Notes: generated from the sequence alone by a model not told the origin. 64,000 nt of DNA from Pseudomonas sp. B20(2017) (GCF_002113125.1 NZ_NEJP01000008.1:186001-250000); one strand, 5' to 3'; positions 20,385 through 30,025 are shown, numbered from the stretch's first letter. A program made the numbers and translations.

Positions 20385-21542
20385 TTACTCTTCTTTTTCC
20401 TTGACTGGCGCCGGCGGCGGACGCAGACCGATTTCAGCAGTCAGCTTCAACTCCTTGCCATTGCGCATCACCTGAATCGTGACCTTGTCGGTTGGTTTGA
20501 TCCGCGCTACCTGGTTCATCGACTTGCGGCCATCACCAGCAGGTTCGCCGTCGATGCTCAGGATCACGTCGCCCAGTTGCAGGCCGGCTTTCTGGGCCGG
20601 GCCGTCGCGGAAAATCCCCGCCACCACGATCCCCGGACGCCCGGACAGGCCAAACGACTCGGCCAGTTCCTGGGTCAGCGGCTGCACTTCAATGCCGAGC
20701 CAGCCGCGAATCACCTGGCCATGTTCGATGATCGACTTCATCACCTCCATCGCCAGTTTCACCGGGATCGCAAAACCGATCCCTTGTGAACCCCCGGACT
20801 TGGAGAAAATCGCAGTGTTGATGCCAGTCAGGTTGCCGTTGGCATCCACCAGCGCGCCGCCGGAGTTGCCCGGGTTGATCGCCGCGTCGGTCTGGATGAA
20901 GTCTTCGTAGTTGTTCAGGCCCAGCTGGTTGCGGCCGGTGGCGCTGATGATGCCCATGGTCACGGTCTGCCCGACGCCGAACGGGTTACCGATGGCCAGT
21001 GCGACGTCGCCGATGCGGATGTTGTCGGAGCGGCCGACGGTGATCGATGGCAGCGTCTTCAGGTCGATCTTCAGGACCGCGAGGTCGGTTTCCGGGTCGC
21101 TGCCGATCACCCGAGCCAGGGTTTCGCGACCGTCCTTTAGCGCCACGACGATCTGGTCGGCGCCGCTGGTGACGTGATTATTGGTCAGGATGTAGCCTTC
21201 CGGGCTCATGATCACGCCGGAGCCGAGGCTCGATTCCATGCGTTTCTGTTTCGGCGAGTTGTCACCGAAGAAGCGGCGGAACTGCGGATCCTCGAACAGC
21301 GGATGGCTCGGCTTGTTGATGACTTTGGTGGTGTAGAGGTTCACCACCGACGGCGCAGCGATGGTCACCGCGTCCGCATAGGACACCGGCCCCTGCTGCA
21401 CGCTGGTGGTCTGCGGGGCCTGTTGCAGGTTGACGTCGAGGCTCGGAAGCCCGACCCACTGCGGGTAACGCTGAATAATCAACAGAGCGATAAGCACGCC
21501 GGCCAACAGCGGCCAGCCGAAAAAACGCAGCGCCTTGAGCAT
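20385..21542 (-). CDS. algW: Periplasmic serine protease AlgW (DegS-like)
   Basis: 385-residue inner-membrane-anchored protease that senses misfolded outer-membrane proteins through its PDZ domain and starts cleavage of the anti-sigma factor MucA, activating AlgU. An N-terminal membrane anchor (about 8-25) is followed by a trypsin-like domain with H123 (NNHV), D153 (ETDLAVL) and S227 (GNSGG), then one PDZ domain (about 275-375). Its last 200 bases are duplicated at 19231-19431. In other pseudomonads it directly faces hisC. Confidence 0.96.
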   Translation of the reverse strand: MLKALRFFGWPLLAGVLIALLIIQRYPQWVGLPSLDVNLQQAPQTTSVQQGPVSYADAVTIAAPSVVNLYTTKVINKPSHPLFEDPQFRRFFGDNSPKQKRMESSLGSGVIMSPEGYILTNNHVTSGADQIVVALKDGRETLARVIGSDPETDLAVLKIDLKTLPSITVGRSDNIRIGDVALAIGNPFGVGQTVTMGIISATGRNQLGLNNYEDFIQTDAAINPGNSGGALVDANGNLTGINTAIFSKSGGSQGIGFAIPVKLAMEVMKSIIEHGQVIRGWLGIEVQPLTQELAESFGLSGRPGIVVAGIFRDGPAQKAGLQLGDVILSIDGEPAGDGRKSMNQVARIKPTDKVTIQVMRNGKELKLTAEIGLRPPPAPVKEKEE

Positions 21543-21645
21543 TAAGCACGTCCTGGAAAAGTTGCAGGCGGGGTCAGACCGCCCATAATGTCGCGCATTA
21601 TACGAGGCCGCGCGTGCCTCTGAACGGGATTTTCAGGAGTCTTTC

Positions 21646-22404
21646 ATGGCCGTAGCCCTCACTACCCTGGTCGAAGAAGCCGACCGTTACCTCGCCAGTG
21701 CGAAAATTGCCGATTATTGCCCCAACGGCCTACAGGTCGAGGGCCGTCCGCAGGTGATGCGCATTGTAAGTGGCGTCACCGCCAGCCAGGCGTTGCTCGA
21801 TGCCGCTGTCGAAGCCGAAGCCGATCTGGTGCTGGTGCATCACGGTTATTTCTGGAAGGGCGAGAACCCGTGCATCACCGGCATGAAGCAGCGCCGTTTG
21901 AAGACGCTGCTCAAGCACGATATCAGTCTGCTGGCCTATCACTTGCCGCTGGATCTGCACCCGGACGTCGGCAACAACGTGCAGCTTGCGCGTCAGCTTG
22001 ACATCACCGTCGAAGGGCCGCTGGATCCGGACAACCTGAAAATCGTCGGTCTGGTCGGTTCACTGAGCGAGCCGATGACCCCGCGTGACTTTGCCCGCAA
22101 AGTGCAGGAAGTCATGGGCCGCGAGCCGCTGCTGGTCGAAGGCAGCGCGATGATCCGCCGGGTCGGCTGGTGCACCGGCGGCGGTCAGGGCTATATCGAC
22201 AATGCCATCGCTGCCGGCGTCGATCTGTTCCTCAGCGGTGAAGCCTCCGAGCAGACATTCCACAGCGCCCGGGAAAACGACATCAGCTTCATCGCCGCTG
22301 GCCACCACGCCACTGAACGCTACGGCGCGCAGGCGCTGGGCGACTATCTGGCGAAGCGGTTTGCCCTGGAGCACATCTTCATCGACTGCCCGAATCCGAT
22401 CTGA
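21646..22404 (+). CDS. NIF3-like dinuclear metal centre protein
   Basis: 252-residue cytoplasmic protein of the NIF3/YbgI family, toroid-forming proteins with two metal ions per subunit. Metal-binding motifs are visible: VHHGYFWKG near residue 65 and GHHATERYG near 222. Often annotated as GTP cyclohydrolase I type 2, but that activity is not established. It is divergent from algW, as in other pseudomonads. AGGAG lies upstream of the start. Confidence 0.9.
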   Translation: MAVALTTLVEEADRYLASAKIADYCPNGLQVEGRPQVMRIVSGVTASQALLDAAVEAEADLVLVHHGYFWKGENPCITGMKQRRLKTLLKHDISLLAYHLPLDLHPDVGNNVQLARQLDITVEGPLDPDNLKIVGLVGSLSEPMTPRDFARKVQEVMGREPLLVEGSAMIRRVGWCTGGGQGYIDNAIAAGVDLFLSGEASEQTFHSARENDISFIAAGHHATERYGAQALGDYLAKRFALEHIFIDCPNPI

Positions 22405-22419
22405 GATTACCTTCATATT

Positions 22420-22508
22420 TGTGGGAGCGAGCTTGCTCGCGAAGGAGTCTGTTAGCCGACTTTTTCATCGGATGGCAGACCGCTTTCGCGAGCAAGCTCG
22501 CTCCCACA
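22420..22508. repeat. Paired REP element
   Basis: Inverted REP pair: TGTGGGAGCGAGCTTGCTCG on the left and CGAGCAAGCTCGCTCCCACA on the right, about 45 bases apart. It occupies most of the gap between the NIF3-like gene and cysD. Confidence 0.88.
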
Positions 22509-22652
22509 GGGTCCGTATTGGCCGAACCAGCAGGCATATTCATATGCCCTTTCGATCTAGTTGGCGTCCTGATTAGAAGAGGTCGCTGTGCTAGGATTCC
22601 CCGCTCGAACACGGCCCGCTGGCCGTTCATAAGAAAGCTTTCGTGAGTAGCC

Positions 22653-23570
22653 ATGGTCGACAAACTGACGCATCTGAAACAGCTGGAGGCGGAAAGCATC
22701 CACATCATCCGCGAGGTGGCCGCCGAGTTCGACAACCCGGTGATGCTGTACTCCATCGGTAAAGACTCCGCCGTGATGCTGCATCTGGCACGCAAGGCGT
22801 TCTTCCCGGGCAAACTGCCGTTTCCGGTGATGCACGTCGACACCCGCTGGAAATTCCAGGAGATGTACAAGTTCCGCGACAAGATGGTCGAAGAGCTGGG
22901 CCTGGACCTGATCACCCACGTCAACCCGGATGGCGTTGCGCAGGGCATCAACCCGTTCACCCACGGCAGCGCCAAGCACACCGACATCATGAAGACCGAG
23001 GGCCTGAAGCAGGCACTCGACAAGCATGGTTTCGACGCCGCTTTCGGCGGTGCCCGTCGCGATGAAGAGAAGTCCCGTGCCAAGGAGCGCGTCTACTCGT
23101 TCCGCGACAGCAAGCACCGCTGGGACCCGAAGAACCAGCGTCCCGAGCTGTGGAACGTCTACAACGGCAAGGTCAACAAGGGCGAATCCATTCGTGTGTT
23201 CCCGTTGTCGAACTGGACCGAGCTGGACATCTGGCAGTACATCTATCTCGAAGGCATCCCGATCGTACCGCTGTACTTTGCGGCCGAACGCGAAGTGATC
23301 GAGAAGAACGGCACGCTGATCATGATCGACGACGAGCGCATCCTCGAGCACCTGTCTGATGAAGACAAGGCGCGCATCGTCAAAAAGAAAGTGCGTTTCC
23401 GTACCCTTGGCTGCTACCCGTTGACGGGCGCGGTGGAGTCCGAGGCCGAAAGCCTGACGGACATCATTCAGGAAATGCTCCTGACGCGAACTTCCGAGCG
23501 CCAGGGCCGGGTCATCGACCACGATGGCGCAGGCTCGATGGAAGACAAGAAACGTCAGGGTTATTTCTAA
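22653..23570 (+). CDS. cysD: Sulfate adenylyltransferase subunit 2
   Basis: 305-residue ATP-sulfurylase catalytic subunit that makes adenylyl sulfate (APS) from ATP and sulfate in assimilation. The PP-loop [10 protein letters not shown] lies near residues 35-44, and the C terminus has the typical ending KKRQGYF. It is followed after nine bases by cysNC, with which it forms the enzyme. About 250 bases upstream are mostly REP plus a short promoter region. Confidence 0.97.
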   Translation: MVDKLTHLKQLEAESIHIIREVAAEFDNPVMLYSIGKDSAVMLHLARKAFFPGKLPFPVMHVDTRWKFQEMYKFRDKMVEELGLDLITHVNPDGVAQGINPFTHGSAKHTDIMKTEGLKQALDKHGFDAAFGGARRDEEKSRAKERVYSFRDSKHRWDPKNQRPELWNVYNGKVNKGESIRVFPLSNWTELDIWQYIYLEGIPIVPLYFAAEREVIEKNGTLIMIDDERILEHLSDEDKARIVKKKVRFRTLGCYPLTGAVESEAESLTDIIQEMLLTRTSERQGRVIDHDGAGSMEDKKRQGYF

Positions 23571-23579
23571 GGGGTTGTC

Positions 23580-25478
23580 ATGTCGCACGCATCTGATTTG
23601 ATCAGCGAGGACATCCTCGCCTACCTGGGCCAGCACGAACGTAAAGAGCTGCTGCGCTTTTTGACCTGCGGTAACGTCGATGACGGCAAGAGCACTCTGA
23701 TCGGGCGCCTGCTGCACGACTCGAAGATGATCTACGAAGATCACCTCGAAGCCATCACCCGCGATTCGAAGAAAGTCGGTACAACCGGTGACGACATCGA
23801 CCTGGCGTTGCTGGTCGACGGCCTGCAGGCCGAGCGCGAGCAGGGCATCACCATCGATGTCGCCTACCGCTATTTCTCCACCGCCAAACGCAAATTCATC
23901 ATCGCCGACACCCCCGGCCATGAGCAGTACACCCGCAACATGGCCACCGGTGCATCCACCTGTGACCTGGCGATCATCCTGGTCGATGCCCGTTACGGCG
24001 TGCAGACCCAGACCCGTCGCCACAGCTTTATCGCCTCGTTGCTTGGCATCAAGCACATCGTTGTCGCCATCAACAAGATGGACCTCAAGGGCTTCGATCA
24101 GGGCGTGTTCGAGTCGATCAAGGCCGACTACCTGAAGTTCGCCGAAGGCTTGAAGATGAAGCCGACGAGCATGCACTTCGTGCCGATGTCCGCTCTGAAG
24201 GGCGACAACGTGGTGAACAAGTCCGAGCGTTCGCCGTGGTACACCGGCCAGTCGCTGATGGACATCCTCGAGACCGTGGAAGTGGCAGGCGACCGCAACT
24301 TCACCGATCTGCGTTTCCCGGTGCAGTACGTCAACCGTCCGAACCTGAACTTCCGCGGTTTCGCCGGCACCCTGGCCAGCGGCATCGTGAAGAAGGGCGA
24401 CGAAGTCGTGGTCCTGCCGTCGGGCAAGAGCAGCCGCGTGAAATCCATCGTCACCTTCGAAGGTGAACTGGAGCATGCCGGCCCTGGCCAAGCAGTAACG
24501 CTGACCATGGAAGACGAAATCGACATCTCCCGTGGCGACCTGCTGGTCCACGCCGACAACGTTCCGCCGGTGACCGACAGCTTCGAAGCGATGCTGGTGT
24601 GGATGGCTGAAGAGCCGATGCTGCCGGGCAAGAAATACGACATCAAGCGCGCTACCAGTTACGTGCCTGGCTCCATTGCCAGCATCGTCAACAAGGTTGA
24701 CGTCAACACCCTCGAAGAAGGCCCGGCGAGCGCGTTGCAGCTCAACGAAATCGGCAAGGTGAAGATCGCGCTCGACGCGCCGATCGCCCTCGACGGTTAC
24801 GACAGCAACCGCACCACCGGCGCGTTCATCGTCATCGACCGTTTGACCAACGGCACCGTCGGCGCCGGCATGATCGTCGCTCAGCCAGTGACCCACGGTA
24901 CGGCTACGCACCACGGCAAACTGGCCCATGTAGCGACCGAAGAACGCGCTCAGCGTTTCGGTCAGCAACCGGCTACCGTGCTGTTCAGCGGCCTGTCGGG
25001 CGCGGGCAAGAGCACGTTGGCGTACGCGGTCGAGCGCAAGCTGTTCGATCTGGGTCGTGCGGTGTTTGTGCTGGATGGCCAGAACCTGCGTCATGACCTC
25101 AACAAGGGTCTGCCGCAGGATCGCGCGGGTCGCACCGAGAACTGGAGCCGTGCGGCGCATGTTGCCCGTCAGTTCAACGAAGCCGGTCTGCTGACGCTGG
25201 CGGCATTCGTGGCGCCGAGTGCGGAAGGTCGCGAGAAGGCCAAGGATCTGATTGGCAAGGATCGTTTGCTGACGGTCTATGTTCAGGCTTCGCCGACTGT
25301 GTGTGCCGAGCGTGATCCGCAAGGTTTGTATGCTGCGGGTGGCGATAATATTCCGGGTGAGTCGTTCCCGTATGACGTGCCGCTGGATGCAGATCTGGTG
25401 ATTGATACCCAGTCGTTGTCGCTGGATGAAAGCGTGAAGCAGGTGCTGGATCTGTTGCGTAAGCGTGGCGCGATTTAA
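23580..25478 (+). CDS. cysNC: Fused ATP-sulfurylase GTPase / APS kinase
   Basis: 632-residue bifunctional protein. The N-terminal elongation-factor-like GTPase (CysN) has G1 GNVDDGKST at residues 31-39, DTPGH for G3 and NKMD for G4. The C-terminal APS kinase (CysC, about residues 445-632) has P-loop [10 protein letters not shown] near 468-477 and the [11 protein letters not shown] substrate block. It drives APS synthesis with GTP and phosphorylates APS to PAPS. The fusion is usual in pseudomonads. A terminator follows. Confidence 0.97.
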   Translation: MSHASDLISEDILAYLGQHERKELLRFLTCGNVDDGKSTLIGRLLHDSKMIYEDHLEAITRDSKKVGTTGDDIDLALLVDGLQAEREQGITIDVAYRYFSTAKRKFIIADTPGHEQYTRNMATGASTCDLAIILVDARYGVQTQTRRHSFIASLLGIKHIVVAINKMDLKGFDQGVFESIKADYLKFAEGLKMKPTSMHFVPMSALKGDNVVNKSERSPWYTGQSLMDILETVEVAGDRNFTDLRFPVQYVNRPNLNFRGFAGTLASGIVKKGDEVVVLPSGKSSRVKSIVTFEGELEHAGPGQAVTLTMEDEIDISRGDLLVHADNVPPVTDSFEAMLVWMAEEPMLPGKKYDIKRATSYVPGSIASIVNKVDVNTLEEGPASALQLNEIGKVKIALDAPIALDGYDSNRTTGAFIVIDRLTNGTVGAGMIVAQPVTHGTATHHGKLAHVATEERAQRFGQQPATVLFSGLSGAGKSTLAYAVERKLFDLGRAVFVLDGQNLRHDLNKGLPQDRAGRTENWSRAAHVARQFNEAGLLTLAAFVAPSAEGREKAKDLIGKDRLLTVYVQASPTVCAERDPQGLYAAGGDNIPGESFPYDVPLDADLVIDTQSLSLDESVKQVLDLLRKRGAI

Positions 25479-25498
25479 GCGTTAGCTGCTGATAAAAG

Positions 25499-25531
25499 GC
25501 CCGCCGATGAGTGAATCGGCGGGCTTTTTAT
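25499..25531 (+). terminator. Intrinsic terminator of cysD-cysNC
   Basis: GCCCGCCGAT-GAGTGA-ATCGGCGGGC gives a perfect 10-bp stem followed by TTTTTATTT, 20 bases after the cysNC stop. Confidence 0.92.
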
Positions 25532-25551
25532 TTCGGGCCAATTCGGTCGAT

Positions 25552-26036
25552 TGTGGGAGCTAGCCTGCTAGCGATGACGGCCTTTGGGCCGATCAGGCTC
25601 TTGGAGTTTTGGGTGAATATCCGTTTCTGCGGGTGTTGCCGCTGGCGGTTCCGCTCTTACAGCGGGTCACTTTTTCAAACGCCAAAAAGTAACCAAAAGG
25701 CTGGGCCCCGGCGTTCGGCACCTCGCTTTGGCTCGGTGTTCCTTCGTTACGGGATTCATCCGGGGGCATCGCCTACGGTTTGCTTCGCTGCACCTCCTCT
25801 CGATGTGTTTGGCTTCGCCAAACGGCGCTGCGCGCCCACCCCCGGATGAATCCCTCCACTCAGCCGGCCGAAGGGGCCGGCACGTCAAAAGCGGTACTCG
25901 AGCTAACGCTCATTGTGTTGAGTGGTGGGAAGCGAAAAGCCAAAAGCTAGAAGCGAACTGCTTTCCTGTGGGAGCCAGCCTGCTGGCGATGGCGGCCTGA
26001 CAGGCGATCAATTTCTTTCAGGTGTTCCCACAGGGG
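25552..26036. repeat. Repeat-rich intergenic region with no supported gene
   Basis: About 500 bases between cysNC and the acyltransferase hold a single REP-like arm (TGTGGGAGCTAGCCTGCTAG at 25552) and a long composite element (about 25640-25900). In the composite, AGCGGGTCACTTTTTCAAAC is followed by a facing copy of the AAAAAGTAACC type and GGATTCATCCGGGGG is mirrored by CCCCCGGATGAATCC. A second REP-type pair lies at about 25968-26036 (TGTGGGAGCCAGCCTGCTGG ... TTCCCACA). I recognise this as a dispersed pseudomonad intergenic repeat; open frames inside it are not credible genes. Confidence 0.7.
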
Positions 26037-26039
26037 GGA

Positions 26040-26945
26040 TCAGCGTCGGTTGGGATATTCGCGGTGCATCTGCTCAAGCAACGCATCCTTGTCCTGCCAC
26101 AGCTGGTTGATCCAGCCTTGGAATTGCAGGCGGTATTCGCCGTCCTGGTCGTAGTTTTTGCCGATGAACTGTGGTGGGATTTTCAGTTCTTCGAAGTGCA
26201 CCACTACGTCTCGCACATTGCCGCACAGCAGATCCCAGAAGCCAGGGCGTCCGCCGGGATAGTGAATGGTCACGTTGACGATCGATTCCAGCTGTTCGCC
26301 CATCGCATCCAGTACGAAGGCAATGCCGCCGGCCTTGGGTTTGAGCAGGTATTTGAACGGTGATTGCTGCTGCGCGTGTTTGCCTTCGGTGAAGCGTGTG
26401 CCTTCGACGAAGTTGAAGATGCCTACCGGGTTGTCGCGGAATTTCGCGCAGGTCTTGCGGGTGGTTTCCAGGTCTTTGCCTTTCTTTTCCGGGTGTTTTT
26501 CCAGATAGGCTTTCGAATAGCGCTTCATGAACGGGAAGCCCAGTGTCCACCACGCCAGACCGATGACCGGGACCCAGATCAGTTCCTGCTTGAGGAAGAA
26601 CTTTAGCGGCTGGATGCGTCGGTTGAGCACGTATTGCAGCACCAGGATGTCGACCCAGCTCTGGTGGTTGCTGGTGATCAGGTACGAGTGTTGATAGTCC
26701 AGGCCTTGCAGGCCGCTGAGGTGCCAGCGGGTGCGGCGGACCAGGTTCATCCAGCCCTTGTTGTTGCTGATCCAGGCTTCGTGGGTGTGGCTCATCAGCC
26801 AGCGCGAGGCGCGGCGTGCGAGGTCGAACGGCAGCACTTTGATCAGTGCCACGAGAAACAGGAACGAGCACAGCAGGATCGTGTTCAGCGCCAACAGCAG
26901 CGCGGCGATTACGCCGCGCAGGGTGGCAGGGAGAAAAGCCAGCAT
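26040..26945 (-). CDS. PlsC-family acyltransferase (YihG-like)
   Basis: 301-residue membrane-bound lysophospholipid-type acyltransferase. One N-terminal hydrophobic segment (about 8-38) precedes the domain, with block I NHQSWVD at residues 93-99 and block III EGTR at 181-184. Size and sequence pattern resemble YihG/YihG-like 1-acylglycerol-3-phosphate acyltransferases, which alter membrane phospholipid acyl chains. It starts 4 bases after the pta stop on the same strand, so it is probably co-transcribed with pta. The exact acyl donor is not known. Confidence 0.85.
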   Translation of the reverse strand: MLAFLPATLRGVIAALLLALNTILLCSFLFLVALIKVLPFDLARRASRWLMSHTHEAWISNNKGWMNLVRRTRWHLSGLQGLDYQHSYLITSNHQSWVDILVLQYVLNRRIQPLKFFLKQELIWVPVIGLAWWTLGFPFMKRYSKAYLEKHPEKKGKDLETTRKTCAKFRDNPVGIFNFVEGTRFTEGKHAQQQSPFKYLLKPKAGGIAFVLDAMGEQLESIVNVTIHYPGGRPGFWDLLCGNVRDVVVHFEELKIPPQFIGKNYDQDGEYRLQFQGWINQLWQDKDALLEQMHREYPNRR

Positions 26946-26949
26946 CGGG

Positions 26950-29049
26950 TCAGATATCCAGAGGTCGGTTGGCAGCCTGAATCGCGGTCAGGGCGATGGT
27001 GTAGACGATGTCGTCGACCTGCGCGCCGCGCGGCAGATCGTTCACCGGTTTGCGCAGGCCTTGCAGCATCGGGCCGAGGCTGACGCAGTCGGCGCTGCGC
27101 TGCACGGCTTTGTGGGTGGTGTTGCCGGTGTTCAGGTCGGGGAACACGAACACCGTGGCGCGACCGGCCACCTGGCTGTTCGGCGCCAGTTGCCGGGCCA
27201 CGGTTTCGTTGGCGGCGGCGTCGTACTGCAGCGGCCCGTCGATCAGCAGCGAGTGCTGTTGTTCGTGAGCGAGCAGGGTGGCTTCGCGGACTTTCTCGAC
27301 TTCTTCGCCGGTGGCCGATTCGCCGCTGGAGTAGCTGATCATCGCCACGCGCGGGGTGATGCCGAACGCGGCGGCCGAGTCGGCGCTTTGCAGGGCGATT
27401 TCGGCCAGTTCACTGGCGCTCGGATGCGGGTTCATCACGCAGTCGCCGTAGACCAGCACTTCTTCAGGGAACAGCATGAAGAACACCGAGGACACCAGCG
27501 TGCAGCCCGGCGCCGTCTTGATCAGCTGCAAGGCCGGGCGGATGGTGTTGGCGGTGGTGTTGATGATGCCGGAGACCAGGCCGTCGACTTCATCCAGCGC
27601 CAGCATCATGGTGCCGATCACCACGGTGTCTTCCAGTTGCTGCTCGGCCATCGGCGCATTGAGGCTTTTGCTCTTGCGCAAGGCGACCATCGGCTCGACA
27701 TAGCGCTCGCGGATCAGATCCGGATCGAGAATTTCCAACCCTGGCGGCAGCACGATGCCCTGGGCACGGGCGACGGCTTCGACGTCTGCCGGTTTGGCCA
27801 GCAACACGCAACGGGCAATTCCACGCTCCTGACAGATTGCCGCCGCTTGCACGGTGAACGGCTCGCTGCCTTCGGGCAGAACGATGCGTTTGTTGGCGGC
27901 CTGGGCGCGTTGAATCAATTGATAGCGGAACACCGCCGGCGACAGGCGCATTTCCCGTGGCGTGCCGCAACGTTGGTGCAGCCAGTTGGCATCCAGATGA
28001 CTGGCAACGAAATCGGTGATGATCTCCGCACGCTCGCGGTCATCGACGGGGATTTCCTTGTTCAGGCCGTTGAGCAGGTTGGCGGTGTCGTAGGAACCGG
28101 TGCTCACCGACAGTACCGGCAGACCGGCCTGCAACGCGCCACGGCACAAATCCATGATGCGCGGATCGGGCAGGGTGTCGCTGGTCAGCAGCAGGCCGGC
28201 CAGCGGTACGCCGTTGATGGCCGCGAGGCTGACGGCGAGGATGATGTCGTCGCGATCGCCGGGGGTCACCACCAGCACGCCGGGCTTGAGCAGGTCCACG
28301 GTGTTGCGCATGGTGCGCGCGCAAATGATGGTTTTGGTCATGCGCCGGGTTTCGTAGTCGCCGGCGTTGAGCACCTGGGCGCCCATCAGGTCGGCGACGT
28401 CGCGGGTGCGCGGGGCGTTGAGTTCGGGCTGGAACGGAATGCAGCCAAGCAGACGGAAATCACCGGTGCGCAGCAAGGGCGAATGCTCTTTCAGGCGCGC
28501 AGCGAAGGCGTCCATGCTCTCGTCGGTCTTGACCTTGTTGAGGATCACGCCGAGGACTTTCGGGTCTTTCGGCCCGCCGAACAACTGCGCCTGCAACTCG
28601 ACGCGGCCGGACAGTTCGGTCAGCACTTCGTTTTCCGGCGCCGAGACCAGAATCACCTCGGCATCCAGGCTCTTGGCCAGGTGCAGGTTGACCCGCGCGG
28701 CGTAGCTGGCGCTGCGGGTCGGCACCATGCCTTCGACGACCAGCACGTCTTTGCCTATGGCGGCTTGCTGGTAGAGAGCAATGATTTCTTCGAGCAGTTC
28801 GTCGAGCTGACCATCGCCAAGCATCCGCTCGACGTGGGCCAGGCCCAGTGGCTGCGGCGGTTTCAGGCCATGGGTGCGGGCCACTAGTTCAGTGGAACGC
28901 TCAGGGCCGGTGTCGCCCGGATGCGGCTGGGCAATCGGTTTGAAGAAGCCGACTTTCAGCCCGGCCCGCTCCAGCGTACGCACCAGCCCGAGGCTGATGG
29001 AGGTCAGACCCACACCAAAGTCGGTGGGCGCGATAAAAAAAGTTTGCAT
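26950..29049 (-). CDS. pta: Phosphate acetyltransferase, long form
   Basis: 699-residue enzyme interconverting acetyl-CoA and acetyl phosphate. It has the long architecture: an N-terminal P-loop NTPase-like (BioD-like) region, a central DRTGG domain (about 215-330) and the C-terminal catalytic PTA domain (about 375-699), with SSVFFMLFP and GPLQYDAA. ackA is not next to it in this window. It is followed by the acyltransferase and preceded by the DUF3565 gene. Confidence 0.95.
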   Translation of the reverse strand: MQTFFIAPTDFGVGLTSISLGLVRTLERAGLKVGFFKPIAQPHPGDTGPERSTELVARTHGLKPPQPLGLAHVERMLGDGQLDELLEEIIALYQQAAIGKDVLVVEGMVPTRSASYAARVNLHLAKSLDAEVILVSAPENEVLTELSGRVELQAQLFGGPKDPKVLGVILNKVKTDESMDAFAARLKEHSPLLRTGDFRLLGCIPFQPELNAPRTRDVADLMGAQVLNAGDYETRRMTKTIICARTMRNTVDLLKPGVLVVTPGDRDDIILAVSLAAINGVPLAGLLLTSDTLPDPRIMDLCRGALQAGLPVLSVSTGSYDTANLLNGLNKEIPVDDRERAEIITDFVASHLDANWLHQRCGTPREMRLSPAVFRYQLIQRAQAANKRIVLPEGSEPFTVQAAAICQERGIARCVLLAKPADVEAVARAQGIVLPPGLEILDPDLIRERYVEPMVALRKSKSLNAPMAEQQLEDTVVIGTMMLALDEVDGLVSGIINTTANTIRPALQLIKTAPGCTLVSSVFFMLFPEEVLVYGDCVMNPHPSASELAEIALQSADSAAAFGITPRVAMISYSSGESATGEEVEKVREATLLAHEQQHSLLIDGPLQYDAAANETVARQLAPNSQVAGRATVFVFPDLNTGNTTHKAVQRSADCVSLGPMLQGLRKPVNDLPRGAQVDDIVYTIALTAIQAANRPLDI

Positions 29050-29109
29050 GCGGATTCTCTAAGGGTGCATGGCAATGGCGATCGTCTCTGTGTGCCGATC
29101 TGCCTGAAT

Positions 29110-29418
29110 TCAGTCGCCAAGGTTATCGCTAACCGAGCCTTGAGCGCACCAACCGCAAGCAAAGGGTTGGCCTATTTTTTCAATACGTTGCGCGGCGTCC
29201 AGGACCCATGCCCGGGACTGCCAGGGCGGGAGGTGGCGCAAGTGCTGGGTGTGGCCGCAGGACAGCTTGGCGACCCAGTGGCCGTCCTCGTCCTGATGGA
29301 ATCCGGTGACGGTCACGGGCGCCAATCCGTCCCGTCTGTCCGGGTTCTGTTCGCTTTCGGGCAAATCCTTGTTTAGACTTGTCCGTTCTTCATTCTTATG
29401 CAAAAGGTCTCGCCCCAT
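29110..29418 (-). CDS. DUF3565-type small protein
   Basis: Up to 102 residues. The recognisable part is the last 70 residues: GFHQDEDGHWVAKLSCGHTQHLRH, PPWQSR, and a C-terminal FACGWC. Cys and His pairs suggest a small zinc-binding domain. The start is uncertain. The ATG at 29418 shares bases with the divergent FKBP start codon, and TTG/GTG starts just before the conserved domain (about 29325 or 29310) would give a 70-80 residue protein, closer to family size. Function unknown. Confidence 0.65.
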   Translation of the reverse strand: MGRDLLHKNEERTSLNKDLPESEQNPDRRDGLAPVTVTGFHQDEDGHWVAKLSCGHTQHLRHLPPWQSRAWVLDAAQRIEKIGQPFACGWCAQGSVSDNLGD

Positions 29419-29902
29419 GCTGATCGCCGCCAATAAGGCTGTCTCCATCGACTATACCCTGACCAACGACGCTGGTGAGGTCATCGACAGCTCCGCCGGC
29501 GGCGCTCCGCTGGTCTACCTGCATGGCGCAGGCAACATCATCCCGGGTCTGGAAAAAGCCCTGGAAGGTAAAGAAGTCGGCAACGATCTGGAAGTGTCCG
29601 TCGAGCCGGAAGATGCCTACGGCGAATACGCCGCTGAGCTGGTCAGCACCCTGAGCCGCAGCATGTTCGAAGGCGTTGACGAGCTGGAAGTCGGCATGCA
29701 GTTCCACGCTTCGGCGCCGGACGGCCAGATGCAGATCGTCACCATCCGTGACCTGGACGGCGACGACGTCACCGTCGACGGCAACCACCCACTGGCCGGT
29801 CAGCGCCTGAACTTCAAAGTGAAGGTCGTTGCCATCCGTGACGCCAGCCAGGAAGAAATCGCTCATGGTCACGTCCATGGCGAAGGTGGCCATCACCACT
29901 GA
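29417..29902 (+). CDS. FKBP-type peptidyl-prolyl isomerase (SlyD-like)
   Basis: 161-residue cytoplasmic cis-trans prolyl isomerase and chaperone. The FKBP fold is interrupted by an insert-in-flap domain (about residues 70-125), as in SlyD. The C terminus is His-rich (HGHVHGEGGHHH), a likely nickel or other metal site. The start at 29417 (MLIAANKAV) has a GGTCTCG region upstream; the 37-residue extension is not supported. A terminator follows at 29933. Confidence 0.93.
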   Translation: MLIAANKAVSIDYTLTNDAGEVIDSSAGGAPLVYLHGAGNIIPGLEKALEGKEVGNDLEVSVEPEDAYGEYAAELVSTLSRSMFEGVDELEVGMQFHASAPDGQMQIVTIRDLDGDDVTVDGNHPLAGQRLNFKVKVVAIRDASQEEIAHGHVHGEGGHHH

Positions 29903-29932
29903 TTTTCTGCGCTAAGCTTTCGAGTACTGGAG

Positions 29933-29955
29933 AGGCGCCCGAGGGCGCCTTTTTA
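29933..29955 (+). terminator. Intrinsic terminator after the FKBP gene
   Basis: AGGCGCCC-GA-GGGCGCCT followed by TTTT, 30 bases after the stop. Confidence 0.9.
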
Positions 29956-30025
29956 GTCCGCGGCTGTCCTTGGTGCCCTCGCCAAGTGGCTGTTTCGAGT
30001 AGAACACGGAAATCTGGAGTTCGTC

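Noticed and set aside
22557..25322. A 921-residue open frame on the minus strand opposite cysD-cysNC
   Set aside because: It is the complement of strongly conserved sulfate-assimilation genes. The translation is rich in His, Gln, Arg and Val with no motif, as expected for an antisense frame in high-GC DNA.
25667..25888. A 73-residue frame in the cysNC-acyltransferase gap
   Set aside because: It lies wholly in a dispersed intergenic repeat with inverted segments; such frames are frequently annotated but have no support as genes.
26731..28887. A 718-residue plus-strand frame opposite pta
   Set aside because: Mirror frame of a conserved gene with no ribosome site or family motif; long antisense frames are common here.
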